A program made the translations under genes and the position numbers. 53,208 nucleotides of DNA from Allofournierella_A excrementavium (lineage in GTDB: Bacteria > Bacillota > Clostridia > Oscillospirales > Ruminococcaceae), in the NCBI GenBank assembly GCA_019120375.1, contig DWVE01000058.1, positions 1-53,208 of the forward strand, given 5' to 3'. Of the stretch, positions 1-7,013 are shown in pieces. How positions within the stretch are numbered: the first letter of the stretch is position 1; every line of letters starts with the position of its first letter. A model generated the notes under the pieces. The model worked only from the letters and a program-made list of their open reading frames with translations. It had not been told where the DNA came from and did no database searches.

Positions 1-363
1 GACGTCATCGTGACCGGCAACATGTTCGGCGACATCCTCTCGGACGAGGCCAGCATGCTCACCGGCACCATCGGCATGATCCCCTCCTCCAGCCTGGGCG
101 ACGGCACCCGGGGCATGTACGAGCCCATCCACGGCTCCGCCCCGGACATCGCCGGTCAGAACAAGGCCAACCCCATCGGCACCATCCTCTCCGCCGCCAT
201 GATGCTGAAATACAGCTTCGGCATGGACGCAGAGGCCGCCGCCATCGAAGCCGCGGTGGAGCAGGCGCTGAACGACGGCCTGCGCACCGCCGACATGATG
301 GCCGGGGGCTGCACCCCCGCCACCTGCTCGGAGATGGGCGACGCCATCGCCGCCCGGCTGTAA
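1..363 (+). CDS. leuB: 3-isopropylmalate dehydrogenase, C-terminal part (LeuB)
   Basis: The first 120 codons of the window are the end of a gene that begins outside it. The protein belongs to the isocitrate/isopropylmalate dehydrogenase family, which oxidises and decarboxylates 3-isopropylmalate with NAD in leucine synthesis. Visible family features are the stretch GNMFGDILSDEAS, with the two metal-binding aspartates typical of the family, then GMIPSSSLGD and the NAD-binding signature EPIHGSAPDIAGQNKANPIGTI. About two thirds of a usual 350-360-residue enzyme is missing upstream. The tail is intact and ends at a strong terminator. Tartrate or homoisocitrate dehydrogenase relatives are less likely because the EPIHGSAPDIAG form is characteristic of LeuB. 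Confidence 0.92.
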   Translation, partial: DVIVTGNMFGDILSDEASMLTGTIGMIPSSSLGDGTRGMYEPIHGSAPDIAGQNKANPIGTILSAAMMLKYSFGMDAEAAAIEAAVEQALNDGLRTADMMAGGCTPATCSEMGDAIAARL

Positions 364-384
364 AAACCTTTTAAAACGCGCTTT

Positions 385-420
385 GCCCCGGCCCGTCCTG
401 CTGGACGGGCCGGGGCCTTT
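385..420 (+). terminator. Rho-independent terminator after leuB
   Basis: A perfect 14-bp stem (385-398 with 403-416) with a 4-base loop is followed by CTTTGTG. The T-run is short but the stem is very strong. It separates leuB from the lipoprotein gene. Confidence 0.75.
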
Positions 421-430
421 GTGCTATACT
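402..430 (+). promoter_or_regulatory. Candidate promoter for the lipoprotein gene
   Basis: TGGACG (402-407), a 17-base gap and TATACT (425-430). The -35 lies inside the 3' arm of the preceding terminator. The -10 is good and the -35 only fair. Confidence 0.45.
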
Positions 431-462
431 GTGGGTAGAATCGACTGGGAGGTATACCAGCC

Positions 463-1476
463 ATGAAAAAGTTGTCGGCTTTTGCCGCCTGCGCTCTGGC
501 CGCCCTGCTGCTGGCCGGATGCGGCGAACGCACCTACACCGGCATCCTCACCGCCCCGGGCGACGAGACCACCCGCTCCTTCACTATGCAGGGGCGGGAC
601 GGCACGGCCTATTCCGTCAAGGTGGCGGAGGACGTACCGGTGGCGGCATGGCCGGAGGGCACCGAGCCCGGCGACCTCTATTCCGGGAACTGGCCCGCCC
701 TGCGCCTTTCGGTCAAGGGGCGCGCTTCCCTCTTTGGCAAGCCCGTGACCCTGACGGCCGGCAGCGTGCAAATCGACGCGGCCCGGCAGCCGGAAGGGCT
801 GACCCTGGCCGACGGCACTTCCCTGTCGGTCTGGCAGGCCAGCTTTGACCGGGAATACTGCGCCCCGGACGGCACGCTGCTGCTGGAAGAGCGGCTGGGC
901 AGCGAGGCCGCCGACGCCTTGGAAAGCGTATCCGGCTTGACCGAAGAAGCCAAAGAAAACATCCTCGCCTTCTATGAAGCCCAGGGCATCCTCTACGACC
1001 TGCCTGCCCAGCTGGAAAGAGCCTGGGCCGCATACAGCGAAGCGGATGAAGGTTTTGAGCTTTACACCCTGGGGCAGGAGGTGAACCTCTGCGCCGAGAA
1101 CGACAGCACCCTCTGGCTGGTCACCACGGTGACGCTGCCCCTGGGCGGGCGGGTGGTCACCGAGGAACCCCTCTGTGCCGCCTTCGACAAGGCCACCGGA
1201 GAGGCGCTGACTGCCGAAGAACTCTTCACCTGCACCGGCGATGAATTGGCCGCCGCCCTGCTGGACGCCGCCGGCATCACCGACGAACCGCGCCGCGGCG
1301 AGATGCTGGCCGCCTTTGACGAGAACCGGGTGGTGTTCCGCGGCGAGGCGCTGGAAGTGTTCTACCCGGAGGGCGCGGTGCCCAGCGAAGAGACCGCCCT
1401 CATCCTCGGCCTTGATTACACCGACGAAGTGAAGGCCCTTTTGCAGCCCCGGGCCCTGCCCCAAAGGGCAACGTGA
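463..1476 (+). CDS. Predicted lipoprotein, possible RsiV/DUF3298-like domain
   Basis: The 337-residue product starts with a lipoprotein signal peptide: MKK, a hydrophobic run and the lipobox LLAGC with Cys20 as the predicted lipidated residue. It should therefore be anchored on the outer face of the membrane. The start is supported by GGGAGGT nine bases upstream. The mature part has two halves: an N-terminal beta-rich region (to about residue 150) and a C-terminal region (about 170-325). The pattern of the latter (a conserved 'vnl..' strand, a block about setting and clearing a fraction, then FDENRVVFRGEALEVFYPEG) resembles DUF3298/RsiV-like domains, some of which bind lysozyme. That resemblance is from memory and weak. 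The gene is monocistronic. Function is unknown. Confidence 0.8.
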   Translation: MKKLSAFAACALAALLLAGCGERTYTGILTAPGDETTRSFTMQGRDGTAYSVKVAEDVPVAAWPEGTEPGDLYSGNWPALRLSVKGRASLFGKPVTLTAGSVQIDAARQPEGLTLADGTSLSVWQASFDREYCAPDGTLLLEERLGSEAADALESVSGLTEEAKENILAFYEAQGILYDLPAQLERAWAAYSEADEGFELYTLGQEVNLCAENDSTLWLVTTVTLPLGGRVVTEEPLCAAFDKATGEALTAEELFTCTGDELAAALLDAAGITDEPRRGEMLAAFDENRVVFRGEALEVFYPEGAVPSEETALILGLDYTDEVKALLQPRALPQRAT

Positions 1477-1567
1477 CAAAATCACGGTAAAGGCGGCCCG
1501 TTTGGGGTATGCTATGAGCGTAAGGTAAACAAAGAGGCGGCAGACCCGCCGAAAGGAGATAGAAACG

Positions 1568-1879
1568 ATGAGCGTTGTGCATGTGGATTCCAAGAATTTT
1601 GAGGCCGAGGTGCTGCACAGCACCCAGCCGGTGCTGCTGGACTTCTGGGCCACCTGGTGCGGCCCCTGCCGTATGCTGGCCCCGGTGCTGGACGAGATCG
1701 CCACTGAGAAGGCCGGCGAGGTGAAGGTGTGCAAGCTGGACATTGACCAGAGCCCCGAGCTGGCCACCCGGTACGGCGTGATGAGCATTCCCACCCTGAT
1801 GGTCTTCAAGGACGGCCAGGTGGTGAACAAGAGCGTGGGCCTGGTGCCCAAGGCCGCGGTGGAAAAGCTGCTGGGCTGA
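1568..1879 (+). CDS. trxA: Thioredoxin
   Basis: A 103-residue single-domain thioredoxin, the usual length for the family, acting in the cytoplasm as a dithiol reductant for ribonucleotide reductase, peroxiredoxins and other disulfide enzymes. The active site WCGPC is at Trp30-Cys34, preceded by the standard strand LLDFWAT, and the cis-proline loop appears as SIPT near residue 74. There is no signal peptide. The start is fixed by GAAAGGAGAT six bases upstream. A possible -10 (TATGCT, 1508-1513) lies upstream but no convincing -35 does. An inverted repeat CGTGA-N5-TCACG (1472-1486) overlaps the stop codon of the preceding gene and could be an operator. No thioredoxin reductase is in the window. 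Confidence 0.96.
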   Translation: MSVVHVDSKNFEAEVLHSTQPVLLDFWATWCGPCRMLAPVLDEIATEKAGEVKVCKLDIDQSPELATRYGVMSIPTLMVFKDGQVVNKSVGLVPKAAVEKLLG

Positions 1880-1903
1880 GCCGCAAAATTCCAAAACAGA
1901 ACG

Positions 1904-1940
1904 AAACTCCCCCGGCGGGCCCGCCGGGGGAGTTTTTTGT
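1904..1940. terminator. Bidirectional terminator between trxA and the anti-sigma-like gene
   Basis: A perfect palindrome (arms 1906-1918 and 1921-1933) is flanked by AAA on the left and TTTTTT on the right. It can stop trxA rightward and possibly the convergent minus-strand gene leftward. Confidence 0.8.
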
Positions 1941-1950
1941 TGCGCAGGAT

Positions 1951-2529
1951 TCAGCCCTTCGCCGACTGGCGGAACAGTCCGATGAGGGTCTCCACCTCGC
2001 TGACGTCGCCGGTGTAGCTGAAAGAAAAGCCCTCGTCCGTCCAAACGGTATAGCTGCTGCCCTCAAAGGTGCGGCACTCCACCTGCACGCCGTCCACGTC
2101 CCGGGTCTCCACCGTCTCGCCGCCGTAGATGCCGCTCACGTCCTCACTGCCGTACTGCACACGGTACAAAGAGCCGTCGGCATATTCCACCTGCCCCAGC
2201 ACGGGGTAGCCCTGGGCCACCAGCACCGAGAGGGCGGCGGTCTCCTTGTCCAGCACGGGAACGGGGAAATCCAGATATTCCTCCATCTCCTCCACCGTGG
2301 CCACGCTGATGACAGGGTTGGTCACCTCCACCGGCGCGGGGTCGGGCGTCAGCCCTTCGCCGCCGCGGAGCAGCAGCGAGCCGCCCAGCACCGCAATGCA
2401 CAGGCAGGCGGCCACGGCTCCCCACCGCAGCCAGAGGGGCGCTTTGCGGCTCTTGCGATAGCCGGCGGCCTCCTCCACATAGCTGTCATTCACTTCGCCC
2501 ACAGCTTCCAGCAGTTTCTTTTCGTTCAT
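1951..2529 (-). CDS. Membrane-anchored putative anti-sigma partner
   Basis: A 192-residue protein with a short charged cytoplasmic N-terminus (MNEKKLLEAVGEVNDSYVEE), one membrane segment at about residues 35-55 (LRWGAVAACLCIAVLGGSLL) and an outside domain of about 130 residues. This layout, and the gene's position directly behind a sigma factor, fit the anti-sigma role common in clostridia: the N-terminal part would hold the sigma factor until an external signal releases it. The start ATG overlaps the sigma stop codon (ATGA), so the two are translationally coupled. I know many clostridial proteins with this N-terminus next to sigma genes, but no biochemical role is established. The outer domain is not recognised. 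Confidence 0.75.
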   Translation of the reverse strand: MNEKKLLEAVGEVNDSYVEEAAGYRKSRKAPLWLRWGAVAACLCIAVLGGSLLLRGGEGLTPDPAPVEVTNPVISVATVEEMEEYLDFPVPVLDKETAALSVLVAQGYPVLGQVEYADGSLYRVQYGSEDVSGIYGGETVETRDVDGVQVECRTFEGSSYTVWTDEGFSFSYTGDVSEVETLIGLFRQSAKG

Positions 2530-3083
2530 ACAGACACTCCTTCCCCGGCCAGATGCTCTTTCAGCTTCCGGCGCATGCGCGCAAGGCGCACCGTGACGTT
2601 CTTTTCCGAAAGGCCCACCCGTCCGGCGATCTGGCGGCAGCTGTCCGCGAACCAGTAGCGGCGCAGAAAGATGACCCGGTCCTCCCGGCTCAGGGTGTCG
2701 AGGAATCGCTCGATGCACCGGGCCAGTTCCTTCGTTTCCAGCGCCTGCACCGCCTCGTCCACCCCGGCAAGGCAATCCTCCAGCTCCTCAAAGGGCACGC
2801 AGCCCGCGGCGCTGCGCCGGGCCGCGCGCTTTTTGTAATAGGCGTTCAGGGCAATGTTGCGCACCACCCGGCACAGATAGGCCCGCAGCGGGGCAGGCCG
2901 CGCCGGTGGTATCGCCCGCCAGAGGCCGAGGTAGGCGTCGTTCACGCACTCCTCCGCGTCCTGACGGTCGTTCAGGATGTTGAGCGCAAGACTGCGGCAC
3001 AGCCCGCCGTAGGTCTCGTCCACCGCCCGCAGCGCTTCTTCCGACCGCGCCCAGAAAAGCCCGACGATCTGCCCGTCTTCCAC
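2526..3083 (-). CDS. RNA polymerase sigma factor, sigma-70/ECF type
   Basis: A 185-residue two-domain sigma factor. Region 2 includes ILNDRQDAEECVNDAYLGLWR and the helix AYLCRVVRNIALNAYYKK; region 4 includes LSREDRVIFLRRYWFADSCRQIAGRVGLSEKNVTVRLARMRRKL, with a clear helix-turn-helix. It should direct polymerase to a small regulon and is probably controlled by the coupled membrane protein downstream. I chose the GTG at 3083 because GGAGGTGA lies five bases before it. A GTG at 3092 in the same frame is possible but overlaps that ribosome binding site. An inverted repeat at 3111-3128 sits upstream and may be the promoter or operator. Confidence 0.88.
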   Translation of the reverse strand: MEDGQIVGLFWARSEEALRAVDETYGGLCRSLALNILNDRQDAEECVNDAYLGLWRAIPPARPAPLRAYLCRVVRNIALNAYYKKRAARRSAAGCVPFEELEDCLAGVDEAVQALETKELARCIERFLDTLSREDRVIFLRRYWFADSCRQIAGRVGLSEKNVTVRLARMRRKLKEHLAGEGVSV

Positions 3084-3110
3084 GATGGTCACCTCCTCCT
3101 TTCGGCTTTC

Positions 3111-3128
3111 AACCGTTATACTACGGTT
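3111..3128 (-). promoter_or_regulatory. Palindrome in the sigma-factor promoter region
   Basis: AACCGT-TATACT-ACGGTT: perfect 6-bp arms around a core that itself resembles a -10 box. It lies 28 bases upstream of the sigma-factor start. It could be an operator over the promoter; no clear -35 is seen. Confidence 0.4.
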
Positions 3129-3160
3129 TTGCGGCCGAATGCTACACTTTTTCTGAAAAA

Positions 3161-4027
3161 TCACGCCTGCCCCAGATATTCCTCCAGGCAAAGGCCCTGC
3201 TCGGTGATGGAGCGGGCGGCATCCTGCCCCACATAGCGGTAGTGCCAGGGCTCGTTGGAGATGCCGGTGATGTCCACCTTGTCCGCCGGGTAGCGCTTGA
3301 TGAAGCCGTATTCCCAGGCGTGCTCCAGCAGCCAGTCGTAAAGTTCCTGCCCGGTGCCCTGGGTCTTGTCCGGGTTGATGTCCACCGCCAGGCCCAGCTC
3401 ATGCTCGCTGGTGCCCGGCTGGGCCACCCACTGGGCCGCCGCCTGACGGGCCAGGTCCTCGGGGTAGCCCTCCTGCCGGTAGGCTTCTATCTTGTCCTCC
3501 ATGATCTGCCGCTGCTCCTCGCCGGTGCGCCAGCCGGAGGCCACCACCGGGTAAAGCCCCTCGGCCCGGGCCGCGTCGAACAGCTGCTGCAACGCGGGCA
3601 GGATGCGCTCGTCCACCCGCTCGCCCCCTGCCACCTCCACCGTCTGCACCTGCCAGTCGGCGGGCAGAGGATGGTCGGCGTTCACCAGCGTCAGCTCCCA
3701 GCTTTCGGCGGCGGGCGCGTTGGCCGGTGCGCTTTCCGCCGGGCGGCTCACCGGGGCGGAGGGCGCGTCTTTGAGCAGAGCCTGCATCCCTTCCGCGGCC
3801 CAGGCGGACAGCCGCCACACCCCCGCCAGCGCCAGCAAAAACGCCCCCAGCGCCAGCAGACGGCGGCCCATGCGGCGACGGCGGCGGGCGCGGCGGCGGG
3901 CGCGGCGGCGGGCGAACACCCGCTGCCGGGGCGGCGGCGCTTGCCACCCATCGCCGGGGCGGCGGGCCGCCCCGGTGCGCAGACGCCGGCCCGTGGGGGG
4001 CCGCCTTATCCTTCGACGCTGTTCCAT
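3161..4027 (-). CDS. VanY-family D,D-carboxypeptidase, membrane-anchored
   Basis: A 288-residue protein: an unusually arginine-rich N-terminus (about 60 residues), one membrane anchor (about 62-85, RRLLALGAFLLALAGVWRLS), a Pro/Ala linker, and a VanY/peptidase M15 domain outside the cell (about 125-280). Family enzymes remove the terminal D-Ala from peptidoglycan stems. The zinc and catalytic residues are visible: SEHELGLAVDI (His209, Asp216) and EPWHYRYVG (His262), plus the SGWRT motif before them. The start is the ATG behind GGGAGGG; the reading frame stays open further upstream into the repeat element but that is not coding. The VanRS-like pair upstream suggests joint control. No D-Ala-D-Lac ligase is near, so a housekeeping wall-trimming role is likelier than glycopeptide resistance. 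Confidence 0.9.
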   Translation of the reverse strand: MEQRRRIRRPPTGRRLRTGAARRPGDGWQAPPPRQRVFARRRARRRARRRRRMGRRLLALGAFLLALAGVWRLSAWAAEGMQALLKDAPSAPVSRPAESAPANAPAAESWELTLVNADHPLPADWQVQTVEVAGGERVDERILPALQQLFDAARAEGLYPVVASGWRTGEEQRQIMEDKIEAYRQEGYPEDLARQAAAQWVAQPGTSEHELGLAVDINPDKTQGTGQELYDWLLEHAWEYGFIKRYPADKVDITGISNEPWHYRYVGQDAARSITEQGLCLEEYLGQA

Positions 4028-4063
4028 TTTCTGTCCCTCCCCATGCAAAAAAAGCCGCTCTTT

Positions 4064-4534
4064 AGCCGGGGTGCCGTAAGAAAACGGCGCCGGGAAGTGG
4101 GCGCTTTTGCGGTATCGCGGCGTCAAAGCGCCTTGACAACCACCAAGGGTGCCGGGGCGGCAAAGCCGCGAAGGCCCCGGTGGGGCCTTCGACCGGCAGG
4201 GCGGTTCGCAAAGCGAAGCGGGCGCACCCTCGTCGCGCCCGCAGGCCCTGCGGCGCTTTTCCTTGCGCTTCCATCAAAATCGCCCGCTTCCTGGTGCTGT
4301 GCAGTCCGGGTCCGCGAAGCGGCCAAGGCCCCAGTGGGGCCTTGGACCGGCTGGGCGGTCTGCAAAGCAGAGCGGGCGCATCTTTGTTGCGCCCGCAGCC
4401 CACGCCCCAGGATTTTGGATGAAGAAAGCACAAAGAGCGGCCCCGCAAGCCTTGATGGCTTAGGGGGCCGCTCTGCGTGTTTTATGCGTCAAAATCCTAC
4501 AGCAGAACCGTCGTTTTCTTATGCCACCCCGGCT
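4064..4534 (+). repeat. Structured terminal-inverted-repeat element, copy 1 (471 bp)
   Basis: This fills most of the 600-bp gap between the carboxypeptidase and kinase genes. The ends are 26-bp inverted repeats (4064-4089 and 4509-4534, 23 of 26 matching) beginning AGCCGGGGTG. Inside are a short hairpin (4131-4147), a module of four hairpins (H1 4157-4169, H2 4169-4191, H3 4205-4217, H4 4218-4242), a second diverged copy of that module (4312-4322, 4323-4345, 4359-4371, 4372-4396), and a final long hairpin (4434-4474) enclosed by a closing stem (4410-4418 with 4490-4498). No credible ORF is present. A shorter copy is at 50358-50733. Hairpin pairs differ between copies in a compensatory way. 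It may be a MITE-like non-autonomous mobile element or a conserved intergenic structured element. Confidence 0.85.
4434..4474 (-). terminator. Terminator-like hairpin inside element copy 1
   Basis: Stem 4434-4444 with 4464-4474, extended by AAGCC/GGCTT and a 5-base loop. Read on the minus strand it is followed by TTTGTGCTTTCTT. It lies downstream of the kinase gene and could end its transcript. The T-tract is interrupted, so efficiency is uncertain. Confidence 0.5.
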
Positions 4535-4628
4535 TTGGCGGTACATCCATTGTACCGAAAAAGGGCGGCGGCTGTTTTTGCATTTCAGGACGGAAAACGT
4601 AAGTTTTTCTGCCCAAAACCTTACGATT

Positions 4629-5714
4629 TTATGACGCCGGCATCTCCACCGTGAAGATGACCCGGTTATCATAGCTTTCGGCGGAAATTTGGCCGCCGTG
4701 GCGGGTGACGATCTCCTTTGCGATGGCAAGGCCCAGCCCCGCGCCGCCACTGCGGGTGGCGCGGGCGGAGTCCGCCCGGTAAAAGCGCTCGAACAGGCGG
4801 GAGAGCACCTCCGGGGGGATGGTGCGGCCCCGGTTTTCCAGCCGGATGACCACCTTGCCCGGCTGCCGGGCCAGGGTGAGCAGCAGGGGGCTGCCCGGCT
4901 CGCTGTAGCTGATGGCGTTGCGGATGATGTTGTCCAGCACCCGCTCCATCTTGCCCGAGTCGCAGGTGAGCGTCACCTTCGGCGGCAGCTGGGCCTGCCA
5001 TTCCAGGCCCTTGTCCGCCATGAGGGGCTTGAACTCCCACATCATCTGCTCCAGCATGCGGCTCACATCCACCCGCTCCTTTTCCAGCTCGATGGCCGAG
5101 AGGTTGAACCGGGTGATTTCAAAGAACTCGTTGATGAGGTCCTCCAGCCGCAGGGCCTTGTCCAGCGCCACGCCGGTGTAGCGCCCGCGCATTTCCGGCG
5201 AGAGGTCCGGCTCCTCCTGCAGGAGGGTCAGATAGCCCACCACGCTGGTGAGGGGCGTTTTCAGATCGTGGGCCAGATAGACGATGAGGTCGTTCTTTCG
5301 CTGCTCGGCCTCCCGGGCCACATAGGCGCTGCGCAGGGCCTGCTCCCGGGCGAGGTTCAACTCGTCCTCCGCCGCTTTCAGCGCGGCGGGCAGGCGGATG
5401 GGCTCTTCGCCCGGGTCTGCCAGCTGTTTTGCCGCCTGCAGCAGCGTTTCGGTGCTTTTGAGGGCCCGGCGCAAAAACCACCAGTCCACCAAAAACCACA
5501 CCGCCAGCAGCCCGCAGGCGCCCACCAGCAGAAAATTATCCTTGATCCAGCGGAACAGCTCATAGTTGGGCTCCCAGCCCTGCCAGGCGCGGTTGTTGCC
5601 CGCCCACCAGGCCACCACGGCCAGTACGCCGAAGGCCACGGCGGTGAAGAACATCGCCGCGAACATCTGGCTGATGAGCTGGCGGCCAAAACCGCTCTCT
5701 CGTTTCTTACTCAA
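4629..5714 (-). CDS. Sensor histidine kinase, VanS-like
   Basis: A 361-residue membrane kinase with two membrane segments (about 15-40 and 60-80) enclosing a short external loop, so it has little room for a ligand-binding domain. It then has a linker coiled coil, the phospho-acceptor motif YLAHDLKTPLTSVVGYL (His149), the N box RVLDNIIRNAISYS and the G box SGGAGLGLAIAKEIV. The H-box form AHDLKTPLTS and overall length match the VanS/VncS group. It would phosphorylate the response regulator encoded just upstream. Its start overlaps that gene by 8 bases. Downstream lie the structured repeat element and a VanY-like carboxypeptidase, a plausible target. The signal is not predictable from sequence. 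Confidence 0.92.
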   Translation of the reverse strand: MSKKRESGFGRQLISQMFAAMFFTAVAFGVLAVVAWWAGNNRAWQGWEPNYELFRWIKDNFLLVGACGLLAVWFLVDWWFLRRALKSTETLLQAAKQLADPGEEPIRLPAALKAAEDELNLAREQALRSAYVAREAEQRKNDLIVYLAHDLKTPLTSVVGYLTLLQEEPDLSPEMRGRYTGVALDKALRLEDLINEFFEITRFNLSAIELEKERVDVSRMLEQMMWEFKPLMADKGLEWQAQLPPKVTLTCDSGKMERVLDNIIRNAISYSEPGSPLLLTLARQPGKVVIRLENRGRTIPPEVLSRLFERFYRADSARATRSGGAGLGLAIAKEIVTRHGGQISAESYDNRVIFTVEMPAS

Positions 5715-6396
5715 CGGTGTAGCCCACCCCCCAGACGGTTTTTACATAGCGGGGCTTGCGGGGCGGCTCGCCCAGCTTTTCCCGCAGGCGGGCGATGTGA
5801 GCCATCACGGTGTTGCTGCTGTCCAGGTATTTTTCGCCCCACACGGCGCTGAACAGCTCCTCCGAGGATACCACCTTCCCCTGCCGCCGGCACAGATACC
5901 ACAGGATATTGAACTCAGTGGGAGTGAGGGACACCTCCTTACCGTTCAGGGTGCACTTGTGCCCTTCTTTGGAGATGCTCAAGGCCCGGATGTCCAGCCG
6001 GTCCGGCTCGCCGGTGCTTGCGGCATCGTAGCGCAGATAGCGCCGCAGCTGGGTCTTGACCCGGGCCACCAGTTCCAGCGGGTTGAAGGGCTTGGTGATG
6101 TAGTCGTCCGCCCCAAGAGACAGGCCGGTTATCTTGTCCATGTCCTCCACCCGGGCGGTGAGCATCACGATGGGGAACAGATGCTGCTGGCGGATGCGGC
6201 GGCAGAGGGAAAAACCGTCCATGTCCGGCAGCATCACGTCCAGGATGGCAAGGTCTGGCTTGTTCGTTTCAATGCATGCCAGCGCCGCCGCGGCGGTGCC
6301 GCACAGCTGCACCCGGTAGCCCTCGTTCTTGAGATACACCGCCACCAGGTCGGCAATTTCCTGCTCGTCGTCCACCACGAGGATGGTCTCGTTCAT
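5707..6396 (-). CDS. Response regulator, OmpR/PhoB type, VanR-like
   Basis: A 229-residue regulator with a receiver domain (1-120) and a winged-helix DNA-binding domain (about 130-228). The acidic pocket and phospho-site (VVDDE near residue 9, LDVMLPDMDG with Asp53), the conserved threonine (MLTAR) and lysine (ITKPF) are all present. The C-terminal domain shows the standard LTPTEFNILWYLCRRQGKVVSSEELF and the wing KTVWGVGYTVE. It is sandwiched in an operon: its ATG overlaps the stop of the GNAT gene (ATGA) and its end overlaps the kinase start. It should bind DNA as a dimer at promoters for wall genes, perhaps including the downstream carboxypeptidase. Confidence 0.94.
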   Translation of the reverse strand: MNETILVVDDEQEIADLVAVYLKNEGYRVQLCGTAAAALACIETNKPDLAILDVMLPDMDGFSLCRRIRQQHLFPIVMLTARVEDMDKITGLSLGADDYITKPFNPLELVARVKTQLRRYLRYDAASTGEPDRLDIRALSISKEGHKCTLNGKEVSLTPTEFNILWYLCRRQGKVVSSEELFSAVWGEKYLDSSNTVMAHIARLREKLGEPPRKPRYVKTVWGVGYTVE

Positions 6397-6953
6397 TCCG
6401 CGCTCTCCTCCCCCAGCGGCTTTGCCATATACAGCACGTCCTCATAGCTGCCGTCGGGAAATTTCATATTCCGGGGCAGGGTGCCGCAGACTTCAAAGCC
6501 CAGCTTTTTGTAAAGGGCGATGGCCCCGGTGTTGTGGGCGGCCACCTCCAGCTCCAGCTGTTCCAGGCCCAGGCCGCGGGCGGCGGTGATGAGTTCTTTC
6601 AGCAGGACGGTGCCGATGCCGTGGCCGGTGAATTTTTGATAGAGGGCTACGGCGACCTGGGCCCGGTGGCGGTAGCGCGCCATGGAAAATCCCATCAGCG
6701 AGGCGTTGCCCGCATGCTCGCCGTCCCAGAAGGCCAGCAGCATCAGGTTCACCGGGGACTCGTTCTGGCCACGGATGAAGGCTTTTTCCTCCTCCGCCGT
6801 CATGGTGACCTCCTCCGGCCCGCGGGCCAGCCACGGGGTCTCGCCGCAGGTGGTCTTGAGATAGCGAAGAAGCATTTCCGCGTCCTCTTCCCCGGCGCAG
6901 CGCAGGGTGAGCGTGTGGCCGTTCAGGGTGCGGGTGACAGGTTCCACAAGCAT
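6393..6953 (-). CDS. GNAT family N-acetyltransferase
   Basis: A 186-residue GNAT protein, first gene of the operon with the VanRS-like pair. The acetyl-CoA site appears as VALYQKFTGHGIGTVLLKELI (motif A, Q/RxxGxG/A form) followed by LELEVAAHNTGAIALYKKLGFEVCGTLPRNMKF, which strongly resembles the RimI/PhnO and L-amino-acid acetyltransferase branch. The product carries no signal or membrane segment. The ribosome binding site GAGGAGG lies seven bases before the ATG. The substrate cannot be told from sequence. The tight coupling with a two-component system is unusual and may be only operon convenience. Confidence 0.87.
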   Translation of the reverse strand: MLVEPVTRTLNGHTLTLRCAGEEDAEMLLRYLKTTCGETPWLARGPEEVTMTAEEEKAFIRGQNESPVNLMLLAFWDGEHAGNASLMGFSMARYRHRAQVAVALYQKFTGHGIGTVLLKELITAARGLGLEQLELEVAAHNTGAIALYKKLGFEVCGTLPRNMKFPDGSYEDVLYMAKPLGEESAE

Positions 6954-6978
6954 GAGTCTTCCTCCTCTTTTTACAGTT

Positions 6979-7006
6979 CGGCCCCGGCCGTTGAGGGCCG
7001 GGGCCG
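6979..7006. repeat. Strong inverted repeat between the AI-2E-family and GNAT genes
   Basis: An 11-bp perfect stem (6979-6989 and 6996-7006) with a 6-base loop. The T-run (GTTTTTATTTT) lies on the plus-strand side, where no plus-strand gene precedes it. On the minus strand it follows the permease stop without a T-run, so it may be only a pause or processing hairpin. Confidence 0.45.
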
Positions 7007-7013
7007 GGCGTTT

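Noticed and set aside
4062..4463. Several small ORFs inside the repeat element (both strands)
   Set aside because: Frames differ between the two copies, length-changing module differences break them, and no ribosome binding site precedes them. The segment is better explained as structured non-coding DNA.
3161..6396. Glycopeptide resistance cluster
   Set aside because: Only VanR/S/Y-like proteins occur; the ligase and dehydrogenase or racemase genes required for resistance are missing.
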